64,000 bases of DNA from Streptomyces sp. NBC_00306 (GTDB lineage: Bacteria; Actinomycetota; Actinomycetes; Streptomycetales; Streptomycetaceae), in assembly GCF_036169555.1 (NCBI RefSeq), contig NZ_CP108032.1, positions 7,316,001-7,380,000 of the forward strand. The letters run 5' to 3'. The position numbers and the translations under genes are program-made. The first letter of the stretch is position 1; each line of letters starts with the position of its first letter. The notes under the pieces are model-generated. The model saw only the letters and a list, made by a program, of their open reading frames with translations. It searched no databases and was not told where the DNA came from. Below are positions 43,940 to 52,597 of the stretch, one piece after another.

Positions 43940-43956
43940 CGGCGGTCGCGTCCCCG

Positions 43957-45339
43957 ATGCCTGCCGCAGCGGACCGGAACGACGGGACGCGCCGACCGCG
44001 CCCCGTCGAGCGACTTGCCGCGTCCGTCGCCCTCGTGGCGCTGCCGGCAGCGTTGATCATCCTTGTCGTCGGAGCCTTCAGGAACTGGGCCGCCCTGCTG
44101 GCGGCCGTCGTGGCACTGCTCGTCGGTGTGATCGCCGGCTGGCACGTCGTCACACGCAAGAGGCTGCGGCGCGCCGCGGCAGGCCTGGTCGCCGTCCTCG
44201 CGTTCGTCGTCCTGCTCGCCGCCGGGATTCTCGCGGACCTCGATCTGTCGCGGGTCGCGGTGATCCTCGTGCTGATCGCGCTGTCCGCGGCGACGGCACG
44301 CATCGCACTGCGACGGCGTGCCAGGACGGCGGTCGCCCGACCCGCACCGAGGCCTGCCCGGCCGGTCCTGCTGATGAACCCGAGGTCCGGCGGCGGCAAG
44401 GTCGAGAAGTTCGGGCTGGCCGGCGAATGCCGCCGCCGCGGAATCGAGGCAGTCCCGCTGCGGCCCGGCGAGGACCTGCGGAAACTCGCCGAGGAAGCCG
44501 TCGCGCGAGGAGCCGACGCGCTGGGCATGGCCGGCGGGGACGGCTCTCACGCGGTCGTCGCGGAGGTCGCCGCAGCCCACGGGATTCCGTACATCGTGGT
44601 CCCCGCGGGCACACGCAACCACCTCGCGCTCGACCTCGGCCTGAACCGTGACGACGTGGTCGGCGCCCTCGACGCGTTCACCGACGGGACGGAGCGGCGG
44701 ATCGACCTGGCGACCGTCAACGGCCGCGTCTTCGTCAACAACGCCTCACTCGGCCTGTACGCGCACGTGGTGCAGACGCCCCGCTACCGCGATGCCAAGC
44801 TCCGAACCGCCGCGGAGACCATGTCCGACTTCCTCGGCCCGGACGCCGTCCCGCCCGATCTGCGCTTCACGGGACCCGACGGCACCGAATACTCCACCGC
44901 CCAGCTGATTCTCGTCTCCAACGGCCCCTATCTGCTCGATCGCCTGGAAGGCCTCGGCACCCGCGAGCGCATGGATTCCGGACGGCTCGGCGTGGTGACG
45001 CTGACGGTCCGCGACGCCTCCGAAGCCGTACGGTTCGCCACCCTCCAGGCGACCGGGCAGATCAGGCGGTTCCCCGGTTGGCGCCAGTGGACCGCGGAGC
45101 GGTTCGAGGTGCGATCGGGTGGCCCGCTGGCCGTCGGGGTCGACGGCGAGGCGGTGACGTTCGAGCCGCCGGTCGTGTTCGCCGTACGTCCGGGTGCTCT
45201 GCGCCTGCGGGTGCCCCGGCACGCGGTCGGCGTCTCGCCGGCAGGCAGGGCGGTTCATCTGCTCTCACGGTCGACCGTCGCCGCTCTCGTCGCGGTGTGC
45301 CTGGGCCGCGCGCCCGACGGGACCGGCAGGAAGCCTTAG
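43957..45339 (+). CDS. Diacylglycerol kinase-family lipid kinase with membrane N-terminus
   Basis: A 460-residue protein. The first 115 residues hold about four membrane helices (ALPAALIILVVGAF, LLAAVVALLVGVIAG, LVAVLAFVVLLAAGI, VAVILVLIALSAATA). The kinase domain starts RPVLLMNPRSGGGKVEKF, with the ATP-binding glycine motif MAGGDGSHAVVAEVAA and IVVPAGTRNHLALDLGL. In the C-terminal lobe FVNNASLGLYAHVVQ and LAVGVDGEAVTF are conserved. It probably phosphorylates diacylglycerol or another membrane lipid. Confidence 0.9.
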   Translation: MPAAADRNDGTRRPRPVERLAASVALVALPAALIILVVGAFRNWAALLAAVVALLVGVIAGWHVVTRKRLRRAAAGLVAVLAFVVLLAAGILADLDLSRVAVILVLIALSAATARIALRRRARTAVARPAPRPARPVLLMNPRSGGGKVEKFGLAGECRRRGIEAVPLRPGEDLRKLAEEAVARGADALGMAGGDGSHAVVAEVAAAHGIPYIVVPAGTRNHLALDLGLNRDDVVGALDAFTDGTERRIDLATVNGRVFVNNASLGLYAHVVQTPRYRDAKLRTAAETMSDFLGPDAVPPDLRFTGPDGTEYSTAQLILVSNGPYLLDRLEGLGTRERMDSGRLGVVTLTVRDASEAVRFATLQATGQIRRFPGWRQWTAERFEVRSGGPLAVGVDGEAVTFEPPVVFAVRPGALRLRVPRHAVGVSPAGRAVHLLSRSTVAALVAVCLGRAPDGTGRKP

Positions 45340-45432
45340 CCGGGGCGCGCCGGTGACCGCGGGTTGCCCCTGCCGCCGTGAAATGTCGTGCAGGGAAGCG
45401 GAGTTCGGCCCTTGGCGCGAGGCACGCCCGAA

Positions 45433-46938
45433 TCACGCCACCAGCGGCCGGTCGTGGGGTGCCACCGGCGCCGGCAGCACGGTGGAACCACTCAGATAGC
45501 TGTCCGTCGCCGCCGCGGCAGAGCGGCCCTCCGCGATGGCCCACACCACGAGCGACTGCCCACGCCCCGCGTCACCGGCGACGAAGACCCCGTCCGCGCG
45601 TGAGCGTGCCGGCCCGGCCCGCTCGACCGTCTCGGCCGCGAAGCAGGCGTTCCTGGCGAAGTTGCCCCGGTCGTCCAGCGTCAGCCCGAGCTGTGCGATC
45701 AGGCCGCTGTCACGCTCGGGACCGGAGAAGCCCAGGGCGAGGAGCACGAGGTCCGCGGGGATCCGCTGCTCGGTGTCCGGACGCGGCTCTCTGGCCGTGG
45801 GTTCCACCTCCGTCAGATGCAGCGCGCCCACCTGTCCCGCGCGGCCCTCTTCGAAGCGCAGGGTGGCGGAGGAGAAGACCCGTGGATCCGTGCCCTCACG
45901 ACCCCGTGCCTCCTCATGCGCGTGGGAGATCCGGTAGACCTTCGGGTACACGGGCCAGGGTTCGGTGGCACGTCTCGCTTCGCCGGGCTCGGGATTGATG
46001 TCCAGCTGTACGACGGAGGCCGCGCCCTGGCGCAGGACCGTGCCCAGACAGTCGGAGCCGGTGTCACCGCCGCCGATGATCACCACGTGCTTGTCCGCCG
46101 CGGTGACGGGTGGCGCGGCGTAGTCGCCCTCGCACACCCGGTTGGCGAAGGTGAGGTAGTCCATCGCCTGGTGGATGCCCGACAGCTCCCGGCCGGGGAC
46201 GGGCAGCTCCCGCTGCTCCCGCGCACCCACGGCGAGGATCACGGCGTCGTGCCGTCGGAGGAGTTCGGTGGCGTCGAGATCGCCGCCCACGTCCACGCCC
46301 GTACGGAACTTGGTGCCCTCCGCCCGCATCTGGCCGAGCCGCCGGTCCAGGTGCTGCTTCTCCATCTTGAAGGCGGGGATGCCGTAGCGCAGCAGTCCGC
46401 CGATGCGGTCGGCGCGCTCGTACACGGCGACGGTGTGACCGATACGCGTGAGCTGCTGCGCCGCCGCCAGCCCCGCCGGTCCGGAGCCGACCACGGCCAC
46501 GGTCTTCCCGCTGAGACGCTCGGGCGGCTGTGGGGAGGCGTAACCGCGGGCCCAGATCTCGTCCGCGATGGCGTTCTCGACGTTCTTGATCGTCACCGGG
46601 TCGGCATTGATGGTCAGTACGCAGGCGTCCTCACACGGCGCCGGGCACAGCCGCCCGGTGAACTCCGGGAAGTTGTTCGTCGCGTGCAGCCGCTCCGCCG
46701 CGTCGCGCCAGCTGCCGCGGGTCGCGTAGGCGTTCCACTCCGGGATCAGATTCCCGAGGGGGCAGCCGTGGTGGCAGAACGGGATGCCGCAGTCCATGCA
46801 GCGTCCGGCCTGCTCGGCGATGAGGGGCAGCTGCGACTGCCCGGCGTAGACCTCGTCCCAGTCGTTCAACCGCTCTGTCACGGGGCGGGGCGGGACGGGC
46901 CGCCGGGGGATTCTGAGGAAGCCGAAAGGATCGGTCAT
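45433..46938 (-). CDS. gltD: Glutamate synthase small subunit (GltD-type)
   Basis: A 501-residue NADPH:ferredoxin-like oxidoreductase subunit. The N-terminal iron-sulfur region has CMDCGIPFCHHGCPLGNLIP and CPAPCEDACVL. The FAD site is VAVVGSGPAGLAAAQQL with GGLLRYGIPAFKMEK, and the NADPH site is VVIIGGGDTGSDCLG. Length and motifs are those of GltD, which passes electrons to GltB for glutamate synthesis. gltB is not adjacent, unlike the usual gltBD operon, so this may be a second copy or serve another partner. Confidence 0.92.
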   Translation of the reverse strand: MTDPFGFLRIPRRPVPPRPVTERLNDWDEVYAGQSQLPLIAEQAGRCMDCGIPFCHHGCPLGNLIPEWNAYATRGSWRDAAERLHATNNFPEFTGRLCPAPCEDACVLTINADPVTIKNVENAIADEIWARGYASPQPPERLSGKTVAVVGSGPAGLAAAQQLTRIGHTVAVYERADRIGGLLRYGIPAFKMEKQHLDRRLGQMRAEGTKFRTGVDVGGDLDATELLRRHDAVILAVGAREQRELPVPGRELSGIHQAMDYLTFANRVCEGDYAAPPVTAADKHVVIIGGGDTGSDCLGTVLRQGAASVVQLDINPEPGEARRATEPWPVYPKVYRISHAHEEARGREGTDPRVFSSATLRFEEGRAGQVGALHLTEVEPTAREPRPDTEQRIPADLVLLALGFSGPERDSGLIAQLGLTLDDRGNFARNACFAAETVERAGPARSRADGVFVAGDAGRGQSLVVWAIAEGRSAAAATDSYLSGSTVLPAPVAPHDRPLVA

Positions 46939-47054
46939 GCGCCGCCTCCATGCGCACACGCGGTGCATTACGGCCTTCTCGTCAGCGTACGCCTGCTTTG
47001 TGCCGCTTTCAGTAGCCCATCGCCCGGGTGAGGTGCAGGGCAACAGGGCCCGGT

Positions 47055-47081
47055 GGGGCCCGGCGGTGAGGTCCGGGCCCC
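47055..47081. terminator. Hairpin terminator after the ribosomal protection gene
   Basis: GGGGCCCGG and CCGGGCCCC are perfect 9-base arms with a 9-base loop, about 27 bases past the stop of the OtrA-like gene and upstream of gltD. Confidence 0.65.
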
Positions 47082-47107
47082 GGGGCGAGGGGGTGCGTCG
47101 GCCGGCG

Positions 47108-49066
47108 CTACGACCGGGCAAGCGGGTCCGGAGCCGTCCGCGGCCGGGTCGGCACGGTGCCCACAACCGGCTGGTGGCATGCGAACTCCGTCTCCAGCAC
47201 CCCCTCGCCCCGGCTCAGAGCGGGCAGTTGCTGTTGCAGCGCGTGCACGGACGCCGCCGGGATCTCGCCCTCCAGGACGTAGGACATCCCCCGCGGCACA
47301 GGCGTGCTCAGGTTCGCCCGCAGGCGTCCCAGTACCGGCAGAAGCTGCCCCAGCAGATCGGCCGGGAATTCGAGCCGGAACCGGTGCAACGGCTCGTACA
47401 CCTGCGTGCCGGCTTCGCGCAGCGCGCTCATCAGAACCATGGGCGTCAGATGACGGAAATCGCCCGCCGTGCTGGACATGCTCTTGTCGAAAACGGCATG
47501 GGAATGGCTCTGCCTCGCCCAGTAGCCGGAATGCGTCATGGTGACGGTGCAGTCGGTGACCTCCCAACCATGAATTCCCTCCCGCAATGTCTCCGGCACG
47601 GTCTCCGCGACCGCTGTGATGAAGGAATACGGCAGCGATCCGAGTTCGATCTCCAGCCGGAATTCCACACCGGATCCGACCGGGGCCGGGTCGACGCGCA
47701 GACCGATCGTCGCCAGGAAAGGGTTGGGGTCCGTGTCGATGATCTGGAGTGCGGTGCCCGTGCCGACCGGTCGTTCGAGACAGATGGTGGTCGTTTCGCG
47801 GAAGGTCACGTGCACCCCGAAATCGGCGGCCAGAGTCGCCTGAATGACCTCCTTCTGCACCTCGCCGTAGAGCGAGACCGCGACCTCCTGACGCAGGTCG
47901 TCCTGGCGCAGATCGATCAACGGGTCCTGCTCGGCGAGCCGGCTGAGCGCCGCGTGCATCGCGCCCTTGTCGGATGCCCGGACGGGCACGACAACCGTCT
48001 CCAGCGTCGGCGGGGCGAAGTGGTGGCCGTTCGCGGGAGAGTCCGGCGGGAAGCCGATCGCATCACCGATGCGGACGTCGTGCAGACCCCACAGCTTGCC
48101 GATCTGCCCGGCCGTGACCGCGGGGCTGCGTACGGCCGGGCCCCTGTCGAACACCTGGATCGCGGTCACCTTGCCCTCCGCGTCGGACCGGACCGGCAAC
48201 CGGTCCCGTGTCCGCACGGTGCCTGACAGCATCCGGACGTACGCGATCTTCTCGCCCGCCGGGCCGCGCTCCACCTTGAACACCGTCCCGGAGACCGGCC
48301 CGTCGCGGTCGCCCTCACCCGCCGGCAGCAGCTCGCGCACCCCGGCGATCAGCGTGTCCACACCGGCGCCCGTGATGGCGGAGCCGAAGAACACAGGATG
48401 GACCTGTGCCCGTGCGGTCTGCGCGGCAAGCTCGGCGCGGAGCAGGTCGTACGACACCGCCGCCTCGTCCCGCACATACGCCGCGAGCAGCGCGTCGTCC
48501 TGTCCGGAGAGCAGATCGACCAGCCGGGTCATGAAGGCGGGGTCGGCCGCCATGGACGGGGTGAAGGAGGCGTCACTCGTCCCCGGAGCGTCGACCGTCC
48601 CCATCGGGATCACGGCCTCGGTCAGCTTTCCGGAGACGCTCCGCAGCACGCGCTCGGGATCAGCGCCACCACGGTCGATCTTGTTCACGAAGACGAGGGT
48701 GGGGATACGCAGCCGGCGCAGGGTCCGCATCAGCACTCGCGTCTGCCCTTGGACGCCCTCCACGGCGGAGACGACGAGCACCGCACCGTCGAGCACACTC
48801 AGCACCCGCTCGACCTCGGCGATGAAGTCCGGGTGTCCGGGAGTGTCGATGAGATTGACGGTGATGTCGTCCACGGCGAAGGAGACGACCGCGGATTTGA
48901 TGGTGATACCGCGTTGCCGTTCCAGGGCCAGTGAATCGGTCTGGGTATTGCCGTCGTCGACGCTGCCGATCGCGTCGATGACACCGGCGGTGTGCAGAAG
49001 CCGCTCGGTCAGGCTGGTCTTACCGGCGTCGACATGCGCCAGAATTCCCAAGTTCAACGTACGCAC
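47108..49066 (-). CDS. otrA: OtrA/TetM-type ribosomal protection GTPase
   Basis: A 652-residue EF-G-like translational GTPase. G-domain motifs: NLGILAHVDAGKTSLTERLL, RQRGITIKSAVVSF (switch I), VNLIDTPGHPDFIAEVERVL (G3), LVFVNKIDRGG (G4) and FFGSAITGAGVD (G5). C-terminal blocks VVPVRASDKGAMHAALSRL, LYGEVQKEVIQATLA and AAGDFRHLTPMVLMSALREAG are closely similar to S. rimosus OtrA. It should release tetracycline from the ribosome. The start is GTG 49066; the only Shine-Dalgarno (AGAGGA) lies 11 bases away, within an overlapping short ORF. Confidence 0.9.
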   Translation of the reverse strand: MRTLNLGILAHVDAGKTSLTERLLHTAGVIDAIGSVDDGNTQTDSLALERQRGITIKSAVVSFAVDDITVNLIDTPGHPDFIAEVERVLSVLDGAVLVVSAVEGVQGQTRVLMRTLRRLRIPTLVFVNKIDRGGADPERVLRSVSGKLTEAVIPMGTVDAPGTSDASFTPSMAADPAFMTRLVDLLSGQDDALLAAYVRDEAAVSYDLLRAELAAQTARAQVHPVFFGSAITGAGVDTLIAGVRELLPAGEGDRDGPVSGTVFKVERGPAGEKIAYVRMLSGTVRTRDRLPVRSDAEGKVTAIQVFDRGPAVRSPAVTAGQIGKLWGLHDVRIGDAIGFPPDSPANGHHFAPPTLETVVVPVRASDKGAMHAALSRLAEQDPLIDLRQDDLRQEVAVSLYGEVQKEVIQATLAADFGVHVTFRETTTICLERPVGTGTALQIIDTDPNPFLATIGLRVDPAPVGSGVEFRLEIELGSLPYSFITAVAETVPETLREGIHGWEVTDCTVTMTHSGYWARQSHSHAVFDKSMSSTAGDFRHLTPMVLMSALREAGTQVYEPLHRFRLEFPADLLGQLLPVLGRLRANLSTPVPRGMSYVLEGEIPAASVHALQQQLPALSRGEGVLETEFACHQPVVGTVPTRPRTAPDPLARS

Positions 49067-49115
49067 GAACTGTCATGTCCTCTGGGTAGATGGAAATTCC
49101 CTTCTCGATGGACAT
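49020..49115 (-). CDS. Possible leader peptide overlapping the OtrA-like start
   Basis: A 31-codon frame, MSIEKGISIYPED..., starting at ATG 49115 behind GCGAGGAAC and ending at 49020, inside the OtrA-like gene and in another frame. It covers the ribosome-binding site and first 16 codons of the main gene. Ribosome stalling or passage on this leader would change access to the GTG start, so it is a candidate translational attenuator induced by tetracycline-type drugs. Expression is not proven. Confidence 0.5.
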   Translation of the reverse strand: MSIEKGISIYPEDMTVRAYVELGNSGACRRR

Positions 49116-49278
49116 GAGAGTTCCTCGCATAACCGTCTCCTCGGTCGTTCGGTGGCGCCGGCCGTTTCGGCCGTCGTTCGCCGGACGATTCCAGCAGCGG
49201 CCCGTGGCGTCGGGCAACCGAATTACGCGGCGGGCGCGGCACGGGCACAGCACGAGGCGGCCGGGCCCGACGGTCGCC

Positions 49279-49308
49279 GGACCCGGACCCGGACCCGGAC
49301 CCGGACCC
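49279..49308. repeat. GGACCC hexanucleotide repeat, five copies
   Basis: Five perfect GGACCC units followed by GGTCC in the 388-base spacer between the divergent OtrA-like and FUSC genes. The rest of the spacer holds the leader ORF and no other gene. Confidence 0.9.
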
Positions 49309-49454
49309 GGTCCATCGGGCCGTCAGCCGTCGGTGTCGCCGTCCGGCACCCACGAGCCGTGGCAGTCGAGAAGCGGATGATTCATCGCCTGCCGGGCGGA
49401 AACCCGCTCTCTGTCGACCTCACCATCCGACGGAAGTTGTGGCGCGTAGTGACG

Positions 49455-50609
49455 ATGAGCTGGTGGCGCAGAGCGGCCTGGGAGGTGTCCGCGGTACGGG
49501 GCTCCGTACACCGGGCCCTGACCGGCCCGGGGCCCGAACGAGATGTGACCGTCCAGGCACTCAAAGCGGCGGGCGCCGCCCTGCTCGCCTGGGCACTCGT
49601 CGGCTGGTGGTGGGACGCGCCGATGGCGCTGATGGCGCCCTGGAGTGCGGTGGTGCTCGTCCAGAGCACGGTCTACCGGTCACTGCGCGCCGGACTCCAG
49701 CAGATGATCCTCATCGGTCTCGGCACACTGCTGGCGGCCGGTGCCGCCTCCCTGACCGGCAACACGACGGCGGCGATGGCCATCGCCCTGCCGGTGGCGG
49801 TACTCATCGGCACCTACGCGCGCTTCGGCGAGCAGGGCGTGTACGCCTCCACGACCGTGCTGTTCGTCCTCGCCTACGGCTCGTACTCCAGCTCCGACAT
49901 CTGGCACCGGCTGCTCGAATCGCTGGTCGGAGCGCTCATCGGTATCGGGGTGAACGCGCTGATCCTGCCCCCGGTGCACCTTCGCGACGTACGCGACTGC
50001 CTCCACCGGCTGCCCCGCGACAGCGCAGAGCTGCTGCGCACCATGGCGGACGACGTCGAGCGCGGCTACGACCGGCACAGCGCGGAGCGGTGGTACGAAC
50101 GGGCCCAGCGGCTGATACGCCTCCTGGACGACCTGCGCAACGCGCGGACCTGGACCCGCGAGAGCTACCGCTTCAACCCGGGCTACCGGATGCGGCGCTC
50201 GGTGCCCGCTCTGCCGTCGAGCGAGTGGGACGCGCTGTGGCAGCGCATCGCCGATCGCCTGATGTCGATCACCGGCAAGCTCGTCGACACGGCCGGCGAG
50301 GACCGCAGGCTGGCGGCACCGCCCGATCCGGTACTCGTGCGGCTGCGGGAGCTGCTGACCGCGGTGGCCGAGGTGTGCGAGGCGGACGAGGAGGCGCTCA
50401 CCGAACCGGGCCCACACCCCGCCTCACAACGCGAGACCGCGGTGCAGAGCGCCTGGGACGCCCTGGCGGACCTCAAACGCCGTCTGCACGATCACGACAC
50501 GGAGACCGCGACGGCGATCGGCGGGCTCGTGGCCGACGTGCAACTGCTTCTGTACGACCTCGCCGCCCCGCGCCCGACTGAAGCTGCCCCCACCGGGTAT
50601 GCGCAGTGA
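49455..50609 (+). CDS. FUSC/aromatic acid exporter-family membrane protein
   Basis: A 384-residue membrane protein. The N-terminal 190 residues hold about six helices, including LKAAGAALLAWALVGWWWD, MALMAPWSAVVLVQSTVYRS, LIGLGTLLAAGAASLTG and LESLVGALIGIGVNALILPP. PWSAVVLVQSTVYRSL is the FUSC/ArAE signature region. The C-terminal 190 residues are cytoplasmic and helical (LRDVRDCLHRLPRDSAELLR). ATG 49455 is used; GTG 49449 is possible. Probably exports aromatic or amphipathic compounds. Confidence 0.85.
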   Translation: MSWWRRAAWEVSAVRGSVHRALTGPGPERDVTVQALKAAGAALLAWALVGWWWDAPMALMAPWSAVVLVQSTVYRSLRAGLQQMILIGLGTLLAAGAASLTGNTTAAMAIALPVAVLIGTYARFGEQGVYASTTVLFVLAYGSYSSSDIWHRLLESLVGALIGIGVNALILPPVHLRDVRDCLHRLPRDSAELLRTMADDVERGYDRHSAERWYERAQRLIRLLDDLRNARTWTRESYRFNPGYRMRRSVPALPSSEWDALWQRIADRLMSITGKLVDTAGEDRRLAAPPDPVLVRLRELLTAVAEVCEADEEALTEPGPHPASQRETAVQSAWDALADLKRRLHDHDTETATAIGGLVADVQLLLYDLAAPRPTEAAPTGYAQ

Positions 50610-50776
50610 GACAAAATCCGGCAGTGGGCCAGCGAATCCGCCGGTTGTCGCGCACACTTGAGGGGAAGGTGCTCGCCATGACCGTGGTCCGGGCCGGCAC
50701 CCGACGCTGGGGAACATCGTCCGGGGAGACGACTGGACCCTGAGATGTCTTCTGCGAGCGTAGGGAGGCGCCAGTC

Positions 50777-51139
50777 ATGGACGGAGCCGGACTTTCGGAG
50801 CCCGAGCGGGTGATCCTGGCTGAGATCGAGCGCGAGCTGCGCACCGACGAAGCCCTGGACCGCCGACTGCGGACCATGCGCCCGACGGCACCCGTGGGAG
50901 GAGCCTTCGGCTCGTTCCGCGGATTCCGGCTGGCGACACTGGCATCTTTGCTGTCCGCCGTGGCGGTGATGCTGTTCGTCATGGCCGCCGTCAGTTCAAC
51001 TCCCGCTCTGCTGTGGGTCTTTGCCGGCGTGTGGGTGCTCACCGCGGTCTGCCTGCTCCAACTGGCCTGCCGCTGGGGCGCGCGACGGCTCACGACCCGG
51101 CGCGGAGTGCCTGCCGAGACGTCGGCCCACGAGAGCTGA
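50777..51139 (+). CDS. DUF3040 membrane protein
   Basis: A 120-residue DUF3040 protein. LSEPERVILAEIERELRTDE is the family N-terminus, followed by two adjacent helices (LATLASLLSAVAVMLFVMAA and PALLWVFAGVWVLTAVCLLQ). The tail is basic. Good ribosome-binding site GGGAGG. Function unknown; common in actinomycetes. Confidence 0.88.
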   Translation: MDGAGLSEPERVILAEIERELRTDEALDRRLRTMRPTAPVGGAFGSFRGFRLATLASLLSAVAVMLFVMAAVSSTPALLWVFAGVWVLTAVCLLQLACRWGARRLTTRRGVPAETSAHES

Positions 51140-51171
51140 CGACCGACATCGCGCGGTTCTGACGCGACGTG

Positions 51172-51203
51172 GGACGGGGCCGTGTATCACCATGGCCCCG
51201 TCC
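51172..51203. terminator. Hairpin terminator after DUF3040
   Basis: GGACGGGGCC and GGCCCCGTCC form a perfect 10-base stem with a 12-base loop, 33 bases after the stop. Confidence 0.75.
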
Positions 51204-51723
51204 GCTGTCGCTGGTCCTGCGCGAGAGACATCGTTGCGGACCCCCTGAGTCGGCGGCGAACTCCCCCTGCCGGCAGGGCCCATTGCTGTACCTGCCGGGC
51301 TGTCTGGCTGTCGACCCGTCGGGCCTTCGGCCGCCGAGTCCGAAGAAGCCGCCGGATTCGCGGCATCGCGCCGCCTGTCGCCGGGCGCGGACCTCCACCC
51401 CTGGGTCCCGCAGCCGCCGAGCTCATGGGGTGTCAGCCGTTCTTCGTTCGCCCTGACGCCCTCGGGCTCCCCCGTTGCCTCGACGTGAGTCCGCTGCGGG
51501 CCACGTGGGCGGATCCTCGGGACACGGCGGCCGGCACCCCGGCGTGCACTCACGCGCCCGACCACATTGCAGCGGTCCGGCAGGGGCGGCCCCGGAGACG
51601 CCCGACCATGGTCTCGCGGCGATCCGACGGACCCATCGTTTCGGTGACCTCCCGGATGGATCGCCCGGATCCGGGTACCCATCCGCTGACGACAGCCGCC
51701 TCAATCCCTGGACACCCAGCGTG
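51204..51723. other. 520-base region without a recognised gene
   Basis: Several open frames exist on both strands, but they are Arg/Pro/Ser-rich, lack ribosome-binding sites and show no family features. No strong repeat or RNA structure was found by eye. The promoter for the VOC gene should be near its right end. Confidence 0.5.
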
Positions 51724-52536
51724 ATGGACAAAAAGCCGACGACGACGCAGACGGCCCCAGGCGTGACCACGAGCCACGAGGTGTTCGGCGCACCCTGCTG
51801 GATCACCCTCATGGCGCGCGACCTGCCGGCCGCCCAGGCCTTCTACGGCGCGGTCCTCGGGTGGGATTTCCGGCGGGCCCGGCTGGGTGACGACTTCAGC
51901 CTCGCGCTCTACGAGGGAACTCCTGTCGCGGGCATCGGAGCGCTGGCCCCCGCCCTGCGTGTGCCCGTGGCCTGGACGCCGTACTTCGCCGTCTCCGACG
52001 TAGACCGGACCGCCGCCCGCATCCGCGAACGCAGTGCCACCGTCGCCGTCGGGCCGCTGCGCTTCCCTGTGGGCCGCGGAGCCCTCGCGGCCGACCGCGA
52101 CGGCGCCGTCTTCGGGATCTGGGAGGGCCAGCTCGTCTCCGACTGGCAGGCCTGGCGCAAGAACGCACCTGCCTGGCTGCGCCTGCGGACCCGCAATGCG
52201 TTCGACGCCGCGATCTTCTACGGACAGGTGCTCGAATGGGCCTGTGACCGGCCGGGCTGCTGCGATGTCGACTACGAGCAGGACGAGGTCGTGCTGAGCC
52301 AGCACGGGCAGGTCCTCGCCCGGCTCAGCTCGGGAGCGGTCGACACCGCCCCCGACCCGCTGATCCAGCCCCGCTGGCACATCCACTTCCCGGTGCGGGA
52401 CGTCGCCGCGACCACGGCGGCGGCCGTCCGCCACGGAGGGTCCGTACTGCGGGAGGGGCCGACCCCCTACGGCACGGAGGCGACGCTGCTGGACCCGGAC
52501 GGGGCACTGTTCACGGTCACGAGCCGGCCGCACTGA
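51724..52536 (+). CDS. Two-domain VOC (glyoxalase-like) protein
   Basis: A 270-residue protein with two vicinal-oxygen-chelate domains. The first is CWITLMARDLPAAQAFYGAVLGWDF, then WTPYFAVSDVDRTAARI. The second is LRTRNAFDAAIFYGQVLEWA, then WHIHFPVRDVAATTAAAV and LLDPDGALFTV. ATG 51724 starts the first domain after a short tail; GTG 51721 is adjacent. The metal-binding residues are not clearly conserved, so binding rather than catalysis is possible. Confidence 0.88.
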   Translation: MDKKPTTTQTAPGVTTSHEVFGAPCWITLMARDLPAAQAFYGAVLGWDFRRARLGDDFSLALYEGTPVAGIGALAPALRVPVAWTPYFAVSDVDRTAARIRERSATVAVGPLRFPVGRGALAADRDGAVFGIWEGQLVSDWQAWRKNAPAWLRLRTRNAFDAAIFYGQVLEWACDRPGCCDVDYEQDEVVLSQHGQVLARLSSGAVDTAPDPLIQPRWHIHFPVRDVAATTAAAVRHGGSVLREGPTPYGTEATLLDPDGALFTVTSRPH

Positions 52537-52562
52537 GCGGTCCGCCCGGAACGCTCGGGTAC

Positions 52563-52585
52563 GGGTGGGGTCTGAGACCCCACCC
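52563..52585. terminator. Hairpin terminator between convergent genes
   Basis: GGGTGGGGTC and GACCCCACCC, perfect 10-base arms with a TGA loop, between the VOC gene and the convergent oxidase gene. Confidence 0.8.
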
Positions 52586-52597
52586 GCCCCATCGATC

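Noticed and set aside
47967..49454. Long upstream extension of the FUSC gene
   Set aside because: The extension is antisense to the OtrA-like gene; the protein family starts at about 49455.
51182..51723. 180-codon plus-strand frame before the VOC gene
   Set aside because: Begins inside a terminator hairpin, has no ribosome-binding site and is Arg/Pro/Ser-rich.
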